Positions 36,601 to 50,330 of a DNA stretch of 64,000 nt are shown piece after piece (positions within the stretch are counted from its first letter, which is position 1; each line of letters starts with the position of its first letter). Location of the stretch: NCBI GenBank assembly GCA_019614645.1, contig JABWDB010000005.1, forward strand, positions 9,394,001 through 9,458,000, written 5' to 3'. Position numbers and translations under genes: made by a program. Origin of the DNA: Stratiolaelaps scimitus (Eukaryota > Arthropoda > Arachnida > Mesostigmata > Laelapidae). The notes under the pieces are model-generated. The model was given only the letters and a program-made list of their open reading frames with translations, was not told the origin of the DNA and did not search any database.

Positions 36601-38523
36601 TTTTTCAATAGCCTCTCCAATTTGCTGCGGGAATCAGCGTTAAGCAGCCTGAACTACAAACTGGCGTGCCTAGGAAATCATATTATTTTTCGTTTTTACT
36701 TTTAACAGTGGATATCCTCGAAGCAGTGAGTGTATCAGAGTGAAAAATCGACCATCCGCTGAGCAATTGCCCTGTTAGTTCGGGTGGCGTCCGGGGCGAA
36801 GAGCAGCGGAGAAAGGCACCTCATATATATGAATCATCTTTATATAAACGTTGTCTCTTTAGAACCCTTAAAATTTAATATCGCCTCTTGTTCAATATGC
36901 AATCTTAAATCGCAATTCCAACGAGAAAATATTTTTGTAGAAAATGGCATAAAATAGTTCCGGGCCAGATTTCAAAATTAGTTAGTTTCTTGCTGCAACG
37001 CCTGTCCCTCGCTGTGCACAGAGAGGCCAATGCCATCGCCTTCCTCGTGACAATGTCGCCTTCCTCGGCCCCGGTTCCCAACTAATCCCCTCCAAATAAT
37101 TCCTAATTTTTGGATGTTTGAATAAAAGGCATGCCAGTGAAATTCTTAGTTGCATAATGAGCTAGTGTTCGTTTACTTCATCAACACTGCCTAACACGAG
37201 TGACCCTGTGTGCGATATATTTTTGTCGTCCGATTGATGCAGATGGCGCTGTACTTCGCTTGGCTCGGCTTCTACACCTTTATGCTTTTCCCGCTGTCAA
37301 TACTCGGCGTTGGTGTGTTCCTCTACAATCTCCATCGGTACCGCCAGGACGACCGGCTGTAAGTCAAAAAGGTGCCTGCTCTACGGGGAAGGATCTTCCC
37401 AGTGGCTCGCTTATGGCGATTCCCTTGCAGACCCCGGAGGGGATACAATTCACCCAGTGTTCCTGAGCTCGCCTTCAGCCAGTTCTGAAATTGAACATTA
37501 TTCACAACAGTTGATCCGATGAGCGATTGTAGCGCTACTATTTCAAACGTATTACATAATAATAATAATAGGCCGCCTAGCAAAAACGCCTATAAATGAC
37601 GGAGATCTCAGAGCTGTTCTATCCTAAAGTAAATTGTCCGGGCTGACTAAGAGCCAACGTTTACGGTACTGCTTCATAAGACGGACCCCTTTGAATGTTT
37701 TTCTATACTTGTTATGTGGTATTCTACTAATAGAAAACCTAGATGTGTCCCTCCATACAAGTTTTCACTGCTTTCGCCGAGACAGTGTAATGTGCTCGAA
37801 GGGCGCCGCTGCAAATTTCGATAGAGAGATAAGAACGGGCAAAGTTTCCCTCATTCGCTTGTTGTATGTCTCTCGTAGCGTAGACGTGTGTGGTCGCATG
37901 AAAGAGGTCGTTCTATGCCCCCTAGTGGATGCACCTGAAACTCTCGATGCCGGAACCGCCGCCCGGCTCTCTCTGCTGGGTGAATGGTGTCATCATGCGA
38001 CGACGTGCGCTCTCTTCGACAACTCGCTTACCCTTCCCTGGGCACTTTTCACTCTGCTGTGGTCCTTTGTTTTCCGGACCGCCTGGCGTCGCTACGCTCC
38101 CCTGTTAAGGGGCCATCTCGATGACGGCGAAGGCGCCCCGTCCCGGATCGTTTCCGACGACTTCGCTGAGGTTAGCAGAACATCTGGCTAGTGCAATGAC
38201 ATACATAGTGCGACAGAAATATATATATATATATATATATTAGTAGCTGAATATTAAATTTGCTGATTTGCACATGGCTTGCTTTGTAGATGGGGTCGCT
38301 GGCAGGCGCGAGGCTGTCATATGCCCGTGGTTTGTTCACCTATGGTGCAGTTACCTTGATGGCCTGTATCGTTATTGCGGTGATATCGACGATCTCTGCA
38401 TACAGGTCGGCCACCGTACCATGCATTAGAACTTGTTCCATTAAACGTACCCTATTATATAATAACTACATTTGCAATTTCTGATATACCTAATCGCGTC
38501 TATCTGAATGATAATAGTTGCAT

Positions 38524-38554
<31 letters not shown>

Positions 38555-41500
38555 TATTTAATTATTTTAACTTTATTATATACCAATGTGATGAATGACT
38601 ACTATGATATCTGTCGTTACATTGCAAACAGAATCCCTCTCCGTGCTGCCCTTCGATTCGGAATTCGACACGAAACATTCGGACCGCTCGTGGCGCTCGG
38701 CGCCGCTTCGTTGGTGAACGTTCTTGTAATTTGGCTTCTGAACTATGTGTTCCGTTTTGTCGCTGTTTGGCTGACACACCTGCAGAAACCGCGCACTCAT
38801 ACCGAGTTCGAGCAGACACTCACAGTGAAATTATACCTCGTCCATTTCGCCAGCTGCTACAGTTCCCTTGTGTATATCGCGTTCTTCGAGGAAAAGTGAG
38901 ATTTATAGTAGTTCCGTTGTTCACGGAACAGGCTTCCCCGACAAAAGTGTTTTTATGGTCTAATGGAAGTTATATATATATATATATATATATATATCGG
39001 CAATACCTTCATCTCGTTGAGCGGAGCACCATCAACTATACTGAATATCGGTGATCATCTTTCAAGTCATTCTTTCCACTTATTGTTATATAACTTGACC
39101 ACAAACACGTCGGAACAAAACGATTCTAAAGATGGATTATTATTACATAATTGTAATAATACTAATTATTATTATTATTGTACTATAATAATTCCCAGGC
39201 TCACCGATCAATCATTAGGTTGCGGGCCGCTCGGCTGCTTCCCTGCTCTGTCTGTACAGCTTATTATCATTATGACGGTCAAGCAAGGGGCTCAGACGAT
39301 CTACGAATACTTTGCACCGTCCATTGAACGATGTTTACTCAGTGTAAGCACATGCATCTGCAATGTAAGTGCCCACTACTACAGCTACTACTATATGTAG
39401 ATCTTAGGTTGACGGGCCAAAATAAGACAGAGCAGTAGGTAATGTGTTTGTTCACTATCCACCCATCAATATCGCAAAACCGACCCGCTGTACGCATCTT
39501 AAATATCCGTGGTTAAATACACTCTCACATGAGCATCCCCTCACCCCTACCTCTCTATATTTTCTTCGTAGCTCACAGAATGTTCATATATCACATGTCA
39601 ATTCGTTTAACGTAACTGTATCCAATAATATAGCAATAATGGATACGTTGCTATTGACTCGACAATTGTAATCATAATTTCAATTGTAATTGTCAAGTAA
39701 GATCATGCATTGTTTCGATCAAGGACGGATAGTGTTTGGATATCGGAGTCGGACAGTAAAGTGGCTGAAAAGTCTAGTTTACGTCGACGTTAAACGTCGT
39801 TGATCCTCCTCTGAACGTTGATCTGTAATTACAGTGATATGTTTTCTGAGCATGGTGACTTGCCTTGTTATGGTACTTTCTCTTTAAACGTGTATATGTA
39901 TACGCCGCTAATTTTCTCAATTCGTAACTGGTGAAATCGATGCCCGAAATTGGGCATCTTTCGCCAGTGAGGCTTCCGCAACCTCGGGCTATTACAACAT
40001 AGTTCGACACAATATAAAATATGCTCGCTTTAATTGAAAACAAAGCATTCTTTGAAGTTGATTTCGTCCGAATTGTCCGAATTTCGTTTTTGCTAAGTTC
40101 ACCATGCTGTTGCTGTGTCCAGCTATTTCGATGTGTGCATCATGAATTCAACTATTAACCAGCGACACTTCATCAGTAGCTGTTCGCTTCGTCAACACCT
40201 GACGAAACTGACACGTGTCCAGAATTAGACGAGGATATGGCCCGGCCCCTGTTGAACACCCCTCCGCTATTCTTGGAATATCTCGAGCTCGAGACCCAGT
40301 TTGGCTACATTGCGATGTTCGGACTCGCCTTTCCGCTGGCGCCGCTGCTTGCCTTGCTCAGCAATGTACTTGAAATTCGCCTCGATGCACAGAAGTTTCT
40401 GAGGCGATATCGACGCCCCACGTCATCTCGTGGGTCCGCTGACATTGGTACGTCGGTGAGCGAGGTTGCATGGACATGTTTAGACGAATATTTTCATATT
40501 AATACCATAACGAAAAAAAGGGTTTTTAGCTTCCGAATACCTCCGACGAGTACTATTTGTGTTCCCAGATAAAGCCGCTTGTTATTTCACCTTCGCAACT
40601 TGTGTAGATTATTCTTCTATCAATCACTTATAGAAGGTTCGAAACGTTTGGTGTCTCCTTGATAATACATTTATATTTCTTCAAGGAGCATGGTACAAGA
40701 TCACAGGTGCGATCAACAGATTAGCGGTGTACTCAAACGCGTTCGTTCTGGCCTTCTGCTCCGATCTGGTGCCGCGATTATACTATGGAGCTGTGTACGG
40801 GGCCTCTCATAGCACGGGCTACATTGACTTTAGTCTCGCGTACTTCGACACGCTGACTGTGAACAGAGACAACGTAAACTCCACTTGGTAACGAGATTTC
40901 AAACAAACCTATGGTCGTGCTGAATGCGGTATCGATAGTAAGCGGCGCCTCCCCGCAGTCCCGATGGTGTCATCGATGTTGATTTTGTAACAAACATCTT
41001 AACTATGCTGCAAATATCAGCGATATCATTAACGTAATCATTAGCGTAACTTGATTTAATAATAATTGTTTTTCGAGCTGACCCTCAGCTGTTCCCCTAT
41101 CTGACAGGCCTCAGCTGTTAACTTAAAGCGTAACTTGATTTAGCGTAAAGAGATTCCACGACACTGTGAACCTTAAATAACGTAACAACAATATATCGTG
41201 TTGAATTGTTTCTATTTGTCTCGTGCTAAGGCCGGAGACTTTCAGGCCAGCGAATCTTCATCAACGATTTTGTCGTTATGCGCAGCTTCGTGAGAGCCCC
41301 TGGTATGACCCTGCATGGGGTCCAAGTGTAGTGGCCAGAGAGAAGTTCTGGATCTTCATATTTCGTTTTCTGTTTGTCCTCGTATTTGAGGTAACTGTTC
41401 ATTCATTGCTGTGAAATTATACACTGGTCTCGTGTATAACTAAACCTCGACGTACCCCGTCTCAAGCGCAGTCTATCGTTAACATGCTATCTAGTGACGT

Positions 41501-41765
41501 TTTGCGTTTTCTGAGGCATGGACCAGCAGTTCCGGTTGTATCTGCGACCTCTGTGGTTCCGTTTGCTTTTGCCTTTAGTACTAGGACACGTAAAAAAAAA
41601 TATAACACATTGTTAAGCATACAAAACAATACGATCATATGCTTTGCCCTTCTGATGGTTCGTTGTGGATCCTGTTTTTCAGAATTCGGTCGCCTTACTC
41701 GAAGCGCTTGCTAACCACTTAGACCGTCTTCAGTCAAGGAGCCGCCCCAAAACCCTATGCAGCAG
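33627..41765 (+). CDS. Anoctamin (TMEM16 family) channel/lipid scramblase, multi-exon
   Basis: Anoctamins are ten-helix dimeric membrane proteins acting as Ca2+-activated Cl- channels or phospholipid scramblases. Readable exons: about 33627-33788 (MDIILVYDQ, RDRFLEKLRSAGF; dimerisation domain), 35314-35524 (LFSPSQRSLVTWRILQGLR, VFQEAFQLHE), 36472-36553 (LYSRWASRW, QGYFGEK), 37243-37358 (first membrane segment, LYFAWLGFYTFMLFPLSIL), 37879-38170 (CPLVDAPE, LFDNSLTLPWALFTLLWSF), 38290-about 38406, 38632-38895 (PRTHTEFEQTLTVKLYL, YIAFFEEK), 39199-39343 or 39364 (CGPLGCFPALSVQLIIIM), 40224-40447 (EYLELETQFGY, FPLAPLLALL, EIRLDAQKF), 40686-40887 (INRLAVYSNAFVLAF), 41231-41390 (FCRYAQLRESPW, FVLVFE), and 41683-41765 (NSVALLEALANHLDRL). 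Most joins agree in phase. Gaps remain at 33789-35313, 35525-36471 and 39365-40223, where short exons are probably missed. Motifs suit the ANO1-7 type rather than ANO8/10. The C-terminus may continue at 43996. Confidence 0.88.
41059..41126 (-). mobile_element. Short retroposon copy 2 (68 bp) with 16 bp TSD, minus orientation
   Basis: The reverse complement carries the family core (AGCTGAGGCCTGTCAGATAG, then AGCTCGAAAAACAATTATTA). It is flanked by the perfect direct repeat AGCGTAACTTGATTTA at 41043-41058 and 41127-41142. It lies in the anoctamin intron between exons ending at 40887 and starting at 41231. It begins further 3' than the other copies, consistent with variable 5' truncation. Confidence 0.8.
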
Positions 41766-43995
41766 GTACGATTATCCAGCTAAAAATCGTGGCTCTACCA
41801 ACACTCAATGGGTATAGGTGTGACGCCAGGGGTCGGAAGGTGGACTGCACCCAAGCTCCTTGGATGTGCCATAGAAGTTGACGCGAATTTGACGATCATT
41901 TATCGGGAAAAGTAGCTCGCTGCCAGGTGCCCTTCGCGCCTTTTTAGCATAAGTTGGATAGTGAACCAACCTTGGTGCATTGACCGTTAACATTACGGTA
42001 ACATTCCCAAACTCTCCTAGAACTGTGACGTTACTTTTTGACACTGACGTCGATAAGGCGAAGAATACCTCAATGACAATATTGGACAGTAAACGCGAAA
42101 TGCCAAACAACGGTAAAATACGCATTATCATTTAGTACAACGGTTGCGATTGCCGATACGTCGTGATCCTGAACGTAGATTGCCTTTGAGTCGAATGAGA
42201 AATCCTTGATTTGAGTAAATTGTTCTATTTCAGTGTGGGTTTGCCAAAGCTGAAATCTCGACAACCCTAACATCAGTTATACAGTCGAACGAGTAATCAT
42301 ACAATGTTGAGTAGCCCAGAGAGAGAGATAGAGAGAGAGCACAATTAAACTGGGCCCCTCTGCACCTGTTCCAGAGTTGACTATAGTACTGCCTTAACTG
42401 TTGTTATTTGGCAGTTATTCATACAATCTGATAATTCAAATAAACCAAACACTGTTTAATACAATGCTGGCCGATTTCAATACGCATGCCTCGCGATAAC
42501 GCGAAAGATATATATATATATATTTCATTTTAGGTTTATTTTCGGAACTGCAGTTTTACAATGTTTAACATATTTTCTTCTTAGTATCCTAATTTAATAT
42601 CTTACAATGCTTAACTATATATATATATATATATATATTTATTTTTTCTATGCTTCATTTGATATGATATAGTTTTTATGTGTCAAGCGCTCCGCGATTC
42701 CGTTGTTGTACATGCTTAAATTATTGAATGCCGAGCGAAAGAACCGTACACGTCTGTGTTCTCTAAAACAATCGAATGGTTAGCAGTCGGCTAGCTACAT
42801 TGCGATCCAAAGTTTGTTATATGCGGTTCCACTGAATATCTTTCAACAATGACCTACTAATTAGCGCGCAAATCGTAGAACGGTCGGGCCGGGCAATGCC
42901 AATACATACGGGCAACTTCAAGCGTTTCATGTGCACAAGTAGACATCTAACGCTTTGAGAAATCGCACAAACTATACTAATGTGTCACATCAAATTGTTG
43001 AAGACAGCATCGGGGAAAGCCGGTTTGTGGATGAGACAAGCAGGTACGTGGGTTCCACAAGACCCGAACAATAAGAACCAGAAGCGACGCGTAGGCGCCT
43101 CCCGACCACACAAACATATATTTGGTGACCCTTAAAAGGATTGCTGGATATTTCCTGGGATATCTTTTGCTTTAGAGGTCACCGTACAGTCGTGGCCTTG
43201 CGCCTTCGAATTGTCACTTGCGCCGAGCTGAGTAAGTCATATCGGTCGTCGATTTTCTATTAGGTGCACAGCGTATTTAACTTCAGTGCGTGTTCCCATC
43301 AGCAAATCCTTATAAAACCGTTATCCTTCCCTTCCTGGATCAACTTGTTTGTTTATGGACGCTGTTTCAAGGCCTGCTCGACTCGACTCCGGCTATTTTC
43401 AACTATACTATTTCCTCGGGCGGCTCTGCTTTGACCGATTGCACATTGATTGCTGTAATTAGTACAGAGGATCGGTTGTGGGATACCCCACAAGGCCGCA
43501 GAACGACGAAATCGTTTACGGGTTTTACCGTTTCTTCTAGACGCCGAGCGAATCGAAAACATCGGAACGTGTCGAGGAAGAATCAGTTTGACGTATACGC
43601 ATCGGTGTGTCGCTGTTCCCAACGTGAGCAGTCGATTGTGGTTGGCCCTGTGGCGATGTTTCGTCTCGAAAACCTTGGTGGGCGTTTCACTGCGCCACTC
43701 CGACCATGATTCACTGACCAGCGACCACCCGATCCGATCTCATCAGATCTGTGGAGATCTCTTTACTGTGTTGTATTTCGAAGCTGATCCATCGTAGGGG
43801 AGGGATCTGTTAGTGAATCTGTTGAAGGAACGCTACATCGAAAAAGGTAGCACACAGGATCTATGAGACGTCGGCATAGCACACTGATCGGACAGTCATG
43901 AGCAAGCCATTGCATTTGTGCCTGATTAAAGGGATGCGTGTGTTTTCGGCTAGTCGACTGACCGGCTTGCAATTGCCACAATGATGTTATCGCAG
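41766..43995. other. Intron or intergenic stretch between anoctamin and the disordered-protein exons
   Basis: No family resemblance on either strand. It contains (TA)n tracts near 42510 and 42617. An open frame at 43290-43709 has no recognised motif and no clear splice context. If the exon at 43996 belongs to the anoctamin, this is a 2.2 kb intron. Confidence 0.45.
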
Positions 43996-45373
43996 ATTTG
44001 AGTTGAACTCGATCAACGTAGTGAATCAGCGCAGGAGATCCGCTTGCTTAACGCGTACACAGGGTAGTGTGATCGGACCGCTGAAAGTTCGTGATATTCA
44101 TCCTGTGAAGCTGAAACATCTTCATATCGCGATGTTCCTACCCGGTATATTGGCTGACCCACATTGTCTGGGCTGTTTGTCGCATGCTCCCGTCACGCAG
44201 GCTTATCCAGCCCATGTACCCCACCTTCACTGGGTACATCCACCGGCATTACCACCTCGTCAATACATCACAGGGCCTACACCAATTCCGCCACCGAAGC
44301 CACAGCGTATGCTGTTTCGCAGGCGAGACTCATTGCCTGTCCCGCCTCCCTACCAGATCGCTGCGCGATCGCTAGCGCAAACCCGATCGCGTTCGTCTAG
44401 TCGCGCGAGCTTCATTAGTGCGGTCAGCGCATTTGACAACGCCGGCGACTTTGAGGCTGCAGGCGGCAGCGGCTACACCAGTGGCCCTGGCAACAGGGAG
44501 CGGCTGGAGTCCGCCTCCCGACGGTCGTCACTGGTGCTATCGTCCAATGGGAACAACAGACAAAGTCCCGGAACACCGGAAGACCGCGAACGACGTAGAT
44601 CTGTGACGTTCGACCTCGTTAACGGGGAACAGCTACCGTTGACCGTTAGCGACAATGCGGCTCCTTCGGCGAATAAGATGACTGGTAAAGATCACAGAGT
44701 AGAACCTCTTCCGCCACTTCGCATTCTCGAACGTACTGATGTGTTATCCGCGATCAGTCGGACTGGTGCATGTAAGGACGTTGCTGATAAAGAAGTGCAA
44801 TGTAACATCGAGTCCCTGTGTCCGAACAGTCGGTGGCCGAGTCGACGAAAAGGACCCCGTCTCCGACTCAGCCGCGTGTGGTTAGCACGTGGCTTCCGGT
44901 CGGGCGGAGGCGGCGGCGGCGGATCAAGAACTCGCGTAAGCGAGCAACACATCCCGGAGGGAGTGGCCGTAGATAATCGTAAGTCACCATCTGGATTTGA
45001 TTGTTGTTGCTGTATTTATAACACGATACAGGAATTGAGAACGATCTGCAGGACCGGGAGGAAATGTACGGACGTGCAGGAAACCTGTGTCATTTCTTTA
45101 CGGGAGTCTAGTGGAAGAAGGCGGAGTTAAAGGTGCTTATCATTGGGCTGATACTGAAATATCAGGTGCAATGCATTAAGCATTGCAAAAATGGCTTGAA
45201 GTCGAGAAGAAAAAAAACCTTCTGAAGCCCGAGTGAGTCCGAATCGAGATCCAACCATGCTTGCATAAGTTACGACACCAGCGGAACCTTATAGCGGCAA
45301 CGGATGCGGATAGGATGAGATAGGCTGATCATATCTTCTGTTTTACTACTATTATTATTATTATTATTATTAC

Positions 45374-45418
<45 letters not shown>

Positions 45419-48400
45419 CTATATCATTACTATTTACTATTACTACTAGTATTATTTTCTACGACAGATTCTGTTCTGTGGGTTGACAAAAGTGATCTTG
45501 CTCTGATCCATTACAATTAAACAAAGGCCTCAATCTCAGATGGTTGGTTTCCCTACGGTATGAAAGGCACTGATAACCAATACAGAAATATGATAATCAA
45601 AGAGAACAGAACGGCGAGTGAACCCATAAAGAGCTCAATATTGTTGGCGCTGACAACAAATTATTTATTGACTCTACACGCACCAAGTTCAATCGCAGCG
45701 AGCTATAGCTACGAAGAGCGGCAACTATTTCACGCTTACGATTGACGTGCATGTGCAGATCATTCTGCAGTAACTTCGAGGGCTTAAGGTCTAAAGGGGT
45801 ATGAACTGAGGCTCACTATCATCAGGCGTGTCCGCCGTTTCATCGTCAATTAATTTACTACGTCGTTGTTTGCTGCCATTTAATTCACAGATGCTATTCT
45901 ATCATCCATTAAATCAATTAGGTACCCGGTGGGCATTTATGGCCAAGGTCATTTCAATGAATGCACCACCTGATTGTGTCTGTCGAGTGGACGCGCTAAT
46001 TACCTCTTCCCTACGCTGTCAGTATTTAAATCTAAAGTCTACCAGGGTGCCTGGCTCCAGCTTAATATCTAGCTGTAGCAACAGCAAGAGCGGCAATAGC
46101 AGCGCTAGCAATTCATATTGAGATCTGCCTCTGGCGACATCTCTTCGACGCGCCTGCGTAATAAGCTGTCACGGCTGGCTGAATATCTAGTTGACGGTGG
46201 GGGCGGCGGCACACACAGCCATTAAACGCCGAAACGTTAGCAGCCTTTTGCGGCTCTGCCGGACACCGCGGATTTCAGTCGCAGTGGACTACTGACCCCC
46301 GCACGCCGCGAGGTCGGTCAGTTAGTCGTCATTTGGAACCTACACCGACTATTGGGTGTTGGTAGGTAGACACGCCTCTGCTAACTGGGAGAGTGGGAGA
46401 GAATAACAGTGGAAGGGAAGAACATGAAAATTGCCGAGAACATGACCCAACCCGCGGACCCCGTAAGCGTTTAGACTTGAGCGCCTCCTTTAGCGGCGCT
46501 TCTTGGACACGGACGGACCACAGCGTCCCCCGGCAAGGGGTACTAGAGGAGTTCGACTTAGTTAGCTCAGCCCACTTCTATGACTGCCACCAGCACCACC
46601 ACCACTATTCTATGGGCGGGAAGATATTGTTGGATGCAAGATGCTGCTGCTGCTGCTGTTGTTATCGTTGTTGGTGCCGCTGCTGCTATCGGTGATGTTG
46701 TTAGTACTGGCTGATTGTTGGAGTGTTGAAGGCACCACTGCTGTTGCTGCTGCTGCTGCAGAAAGCGCGATTGTTGGTAGCTCCTCCACTTCTCGGTCAG
46801 AGATGGAGACACTGCGACAACCGTGTGCGTATTTTCTGCTGTGTCAAGAGCAGAGAAATCGGTTCAAGCCATCCCCCTCCCGCGACCCCCGCTCCTATTC
46901 ATCCCATTCTCTCTGCCTACAGCCCCCGGACAAAAGGCGTCACGCTTGCCGATTTGCCACAAGGCGCGCGCAGCATCACGGCCGGTCTTCACTATCACAT
47001 AGAAAGAGTGAGAAATTCGAGAGGTTGTGGAGCGAAAAACGTCTGGGGTGAACACTCGTGGCTTTGCTTGTAGTGGGCGTTATGGTAGCATCGCGCACCA
47101 TATCGAGTATAAGGAATATATCTCTATACATTCGATACTATGGGTTGAACTGGGGATCCCCTTTTTCGTTTGTGAGTTTAGTTCCATACCACTGAAAGAT
47201 CGGTAATATTCCTACCGGTTAACAAGACAAGTCGATGGAATGAAGTAATTATTTGGGAACAATTTACTCGTGTAGTTGACAACAGATATCCGGCTTAGTC
47301 GCCGGCTCAACAAAGATGAGCGCAGGTATTGCTACGTACGTTATATCATTGGTAATGAAAGTGAGTGTGGCTAGACTAGAACTGATGTGATGACCATTTG
47401 ATTATGTGCTTATTGTCACCAAAAGCCGCAACAAATCAACAAAAAGATATGAATGTAACATTAATACCCTACCCAGCTGTATACACATGGCTTACACAGT
47501 CGGCTAGACGTAGAGGTCTATAAAGCCTGTAAAAGGCCTATGACGGCGATCGAATGCGTACCTAAATACCAGCCTTCCTCTTAAACTTGTTTCTCTGCTA
47601 AGAAGGATTCCTTGCTTCACGAGCTACAAACGCAGCAGCAATTGCGAGCCAAATTCAAATGTTCTATGGGCTTTCGCCGCACCCATGCCCGAGCCGCAGG
47701 TCGGTCGGTCTGTCTGATTAAGGTCAGAAGACTTCAGTGACTCCAGATGCTGATGCTGCTACTGCGTCTGAGAATATCGCCTATCTAACAGCACTGTTTG
47801 CCGTTTACCGAGGGTTTCTTGCACAACGTCTCTGTGTGTATATGTGTCTTGTCTGTGCTCCTTATGAGACCCCTTCCCTCTCCTCCGCCGCTCCAGGTAC
47901 TCACCCTCCCGTAGGCTCACAGCATCGCCGTTGCATAACTACTAGAATACAACTCAACTAGAATGCCACGGGCGGCACATGGCCAGATCGACGGACAGAC
48001 AGGCAGATTCAGAGACGGTCGGATCAAGCAGCGGATTGCTCCGTACTACCACGGAGGAGGTAGACTCCGCCCGACCCGGGGTCCCTTTCTGAGGCCTGTT
48101 GTCAGGGGAATTGTTCAGTCTGATCGTTCAAAAGTGGTGTAAGTCACTGAAACGAGCATGCTACACTTTGTGCTTGGATTAGACCGGTGGTGGCTGTGGT
48201 GAGAACTAGTGCTCGATATTCCTGTGGATTTAACATGTGTATGTATGCCTGCGAAGTCTTTGGAAGCACAGACACAGCAAGAGAGGGGGGTATTTGGCTG
48301 GATTATCAGTGAGTGATTAGTGCGAAGCTGTGTGGATCGGATTAAACCAAGTTTACCAAAGCCAGATGGTGGTCCTAGTGCGATTTTCCTTGCATTTCTA

Positions 48401-50330
48401 CAAGTGGAAATGCTAAAATTTCTACGTACCCGCGCTTCGACCGATACCTCACCTGTGGGCACGCTAAGTCGGGACAGCAACGAGTCAGCTGTATTACGCG
48501 GTCCCCCTTTGCTAAACCTCAACTATAGCTCGGTCTACGAAGATAATGACATCGAAGGTGTTTCGCCGCTCACGGCTAAACGTCCTCTGCGAAGAGCACT
48601 GTCAGAGCGAGCCCTTCGAGATGGAAGAGAGTACGAGGATTGGCAACATGGCGACTCCGAGAGCAGATTTGGTTCGCTCATTATTGCAGAAGAACCTTCA
48701 TCATACCTGGCACGATCACTTCCTCCACTGGACGTGCGAACGAGCCGATCTGGAGTCGATTCTGGGATCCAGTGCCGACCACATTTGCCCGGGCCCAGCT
48801 GTACCTACGAACCTTGCCAATGTTGCACGACACAGATGCAACAGCGACAAAACTTGGACTCCTTAAAGTCATCGGGTTCTGAGGAGCATCTTCCTCGCAT
48901 TGTTGATACCATATCCAAGGATCTAGTTCTGCCCACAGCTCCGCCAGGCTTCCGAGATGGCGAAATTACTGACCCACATCATGGGAATTTGAGCGAGGGT
49001 CAGGAAAAGCCGGGGATTCCGGACTACGCTCAGGTGATCAGACGCAGTGGAAAATCGAAGGTCATCTCTGAATCTCCATGCTGTAGAGTGCCTCACTGCC
49101 CTGGGTGTGATCCAACGCGGGGCAAAAAAGCCAAGGAGCACCGCAGTTCCAAAAGGCGCCCCCGTAAGATCGCCGTGTCCGACATCTCTTCACCGATCTC
49201 GCCTCTCAAAGTTATCCCGAGACCGATCGGTGACGACGTTGTTGATGGCTCCGAACTGCAGCGTTCGTTTGCACGTCGCAGTATAGGCCATTTAGAGCGA
49301 ACAAGCCCATCCGCAATAGCGAAAAAGATTTCAGCTAGCAAGAGCTTTCGCTGTCCGGCAAAAAACCTACCCCGCATGGGCGTGAGTCCTCCACCACGAC
49401 CTCGTTCGCCATCAGCACGAACGGACGAAGTTGACACGCCTAACCTAAATAGTGAGCTATCACCACCAGCAGTCCGAAACCACGAGGCCGATCCCATAGA
49501 TTCCTCGTCCTCGACTTCATCGAAAGAGTCAATCTCGAGCATCGGGTATCGTCTGAATCTCGACGAACTCTGTCCAGAGCGGGGCTCGTCACTTCGACGT
49601 TCCCTCCTCGAAAAACTACAGCAGAGAGCAATCCTTCTAAACCGTGTAAGCTCGATTGTAGAATCGAAGGCAAAGCCGACCTCGACAGCGTCTTCAACGC
49701 CGGTAGAGACCGCTGACACTGGAGTGCAAGTCGACACAATCGAAAAGACTGTGCCTGAATTCGGTGATCCGGATGACGAGTACGTGTGCGAATGCCACCT
49801 TCAAGAAGGAACAAATACTACCAACACGGACTCGATACAATCAGTCAAGTCGGCTAAAGCTAAGAGTAGATCTCTAAGGTTCTCAAAGTCGAAATGGAAA
49901 GCGAATAGGGCTAAAAGTCGTAGCGACGAGGCCCTGGCCTCGCCCGCATCCTCCGCCGTCGATTTCCAGAAGCGTAACCGAATACGAATCGGGTATCTGA
50001 GTAGTCTTCGCGACTTCTTCAGAGACGACTCAAAGAAAAAGGTCCACAAGGCGATCAATTCGCCGCCGATCAGTCAACTCGAACGTACTGATCCGAAGAT
50101 GATGCACAAGTATAACGGGCTGGTCGAATCGAGTTATAGAGAACAGGGCCCGAATGAGATAGGGATACCAGTGATATCAAAGCCGCGCAATCTCCACCTC
50201 TTGGAAGTAAGTCCGTACGGTGCTAGCGGAGCGTTGCAGCTCGAATCTAACTTCGAGCAAACGGAACGCCGAAGAACGCCTCTGTCTACCACGGACGCAC
50301 GAGAATTCACACTGCTAAGCACAGATGTCG
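43996..50330 (+). CDS. Two very large exons of a Ser/Arg/Pro-rich disordered protein (anoctamin tail or separate gene)
   Basis: Exon 43996-44978 (983 nt) and exon 48405-50330 (1926 nt) are open throughout, have good GT..AG borders (donors GTAAGT and GTGAGT) and join in phase (1 to 2 nt) to about 970 residues. The translation is rich in Ser, Arg, Pro and acidic residues, with basic Ser clusters such as RSRSSSRASF, RERRRSVTFDL, RRALSERALRD and KAKSRSLRFSKSKW that look like kinase substrates. It also has a Cys cluster CCRVPHCPGC, a Pro-rich stretch PPPKPQR and a short helical stretch SLLEKLQQRAILLNRVSSI. No transmembrane or catalytic domain is seen and I do not recognise the protein. The exon at 43996 accepts exactly the phase left by the last anoctamin exon (41765, phase 2), so a long cytosolic anoctamin tail is possible. 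A separate gene starting at an internal Met (for example 44132) is the alternative. The continuation after 50330 is uncertain. Confidence 0.65.
45353..45418. repeat. (ATT)n microsatellite
   Basis: About 66 bases of nearly pure ATT/TTA repeats with a few TAC interruptions, within the intron between the exons ending at 44978 and starting at 48405. The strand is immaterial. Confidence 0.9.

Noticed and set aside
43290..43709. 139-codon plus-strand open frame after the anoctamin
   Set aside because: No anoctamin or other family motif, weak splice context, and it would disturb the phase-compatible join from 41765 to 43996.
46641..47051. Plus-strand frame starting with a long leucine run that resembles a signal peptide
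   Set aside because: The leucines come from a CTG simple repeat; several frames on both strands are open over the same repeat, and nothing recognisable follows.
48115..49737. Minus-strand open frames opposite the large exon
   Set aside because: They overlap a much longer plus-strand frame with good splice borders and lack their own splice or start signals.
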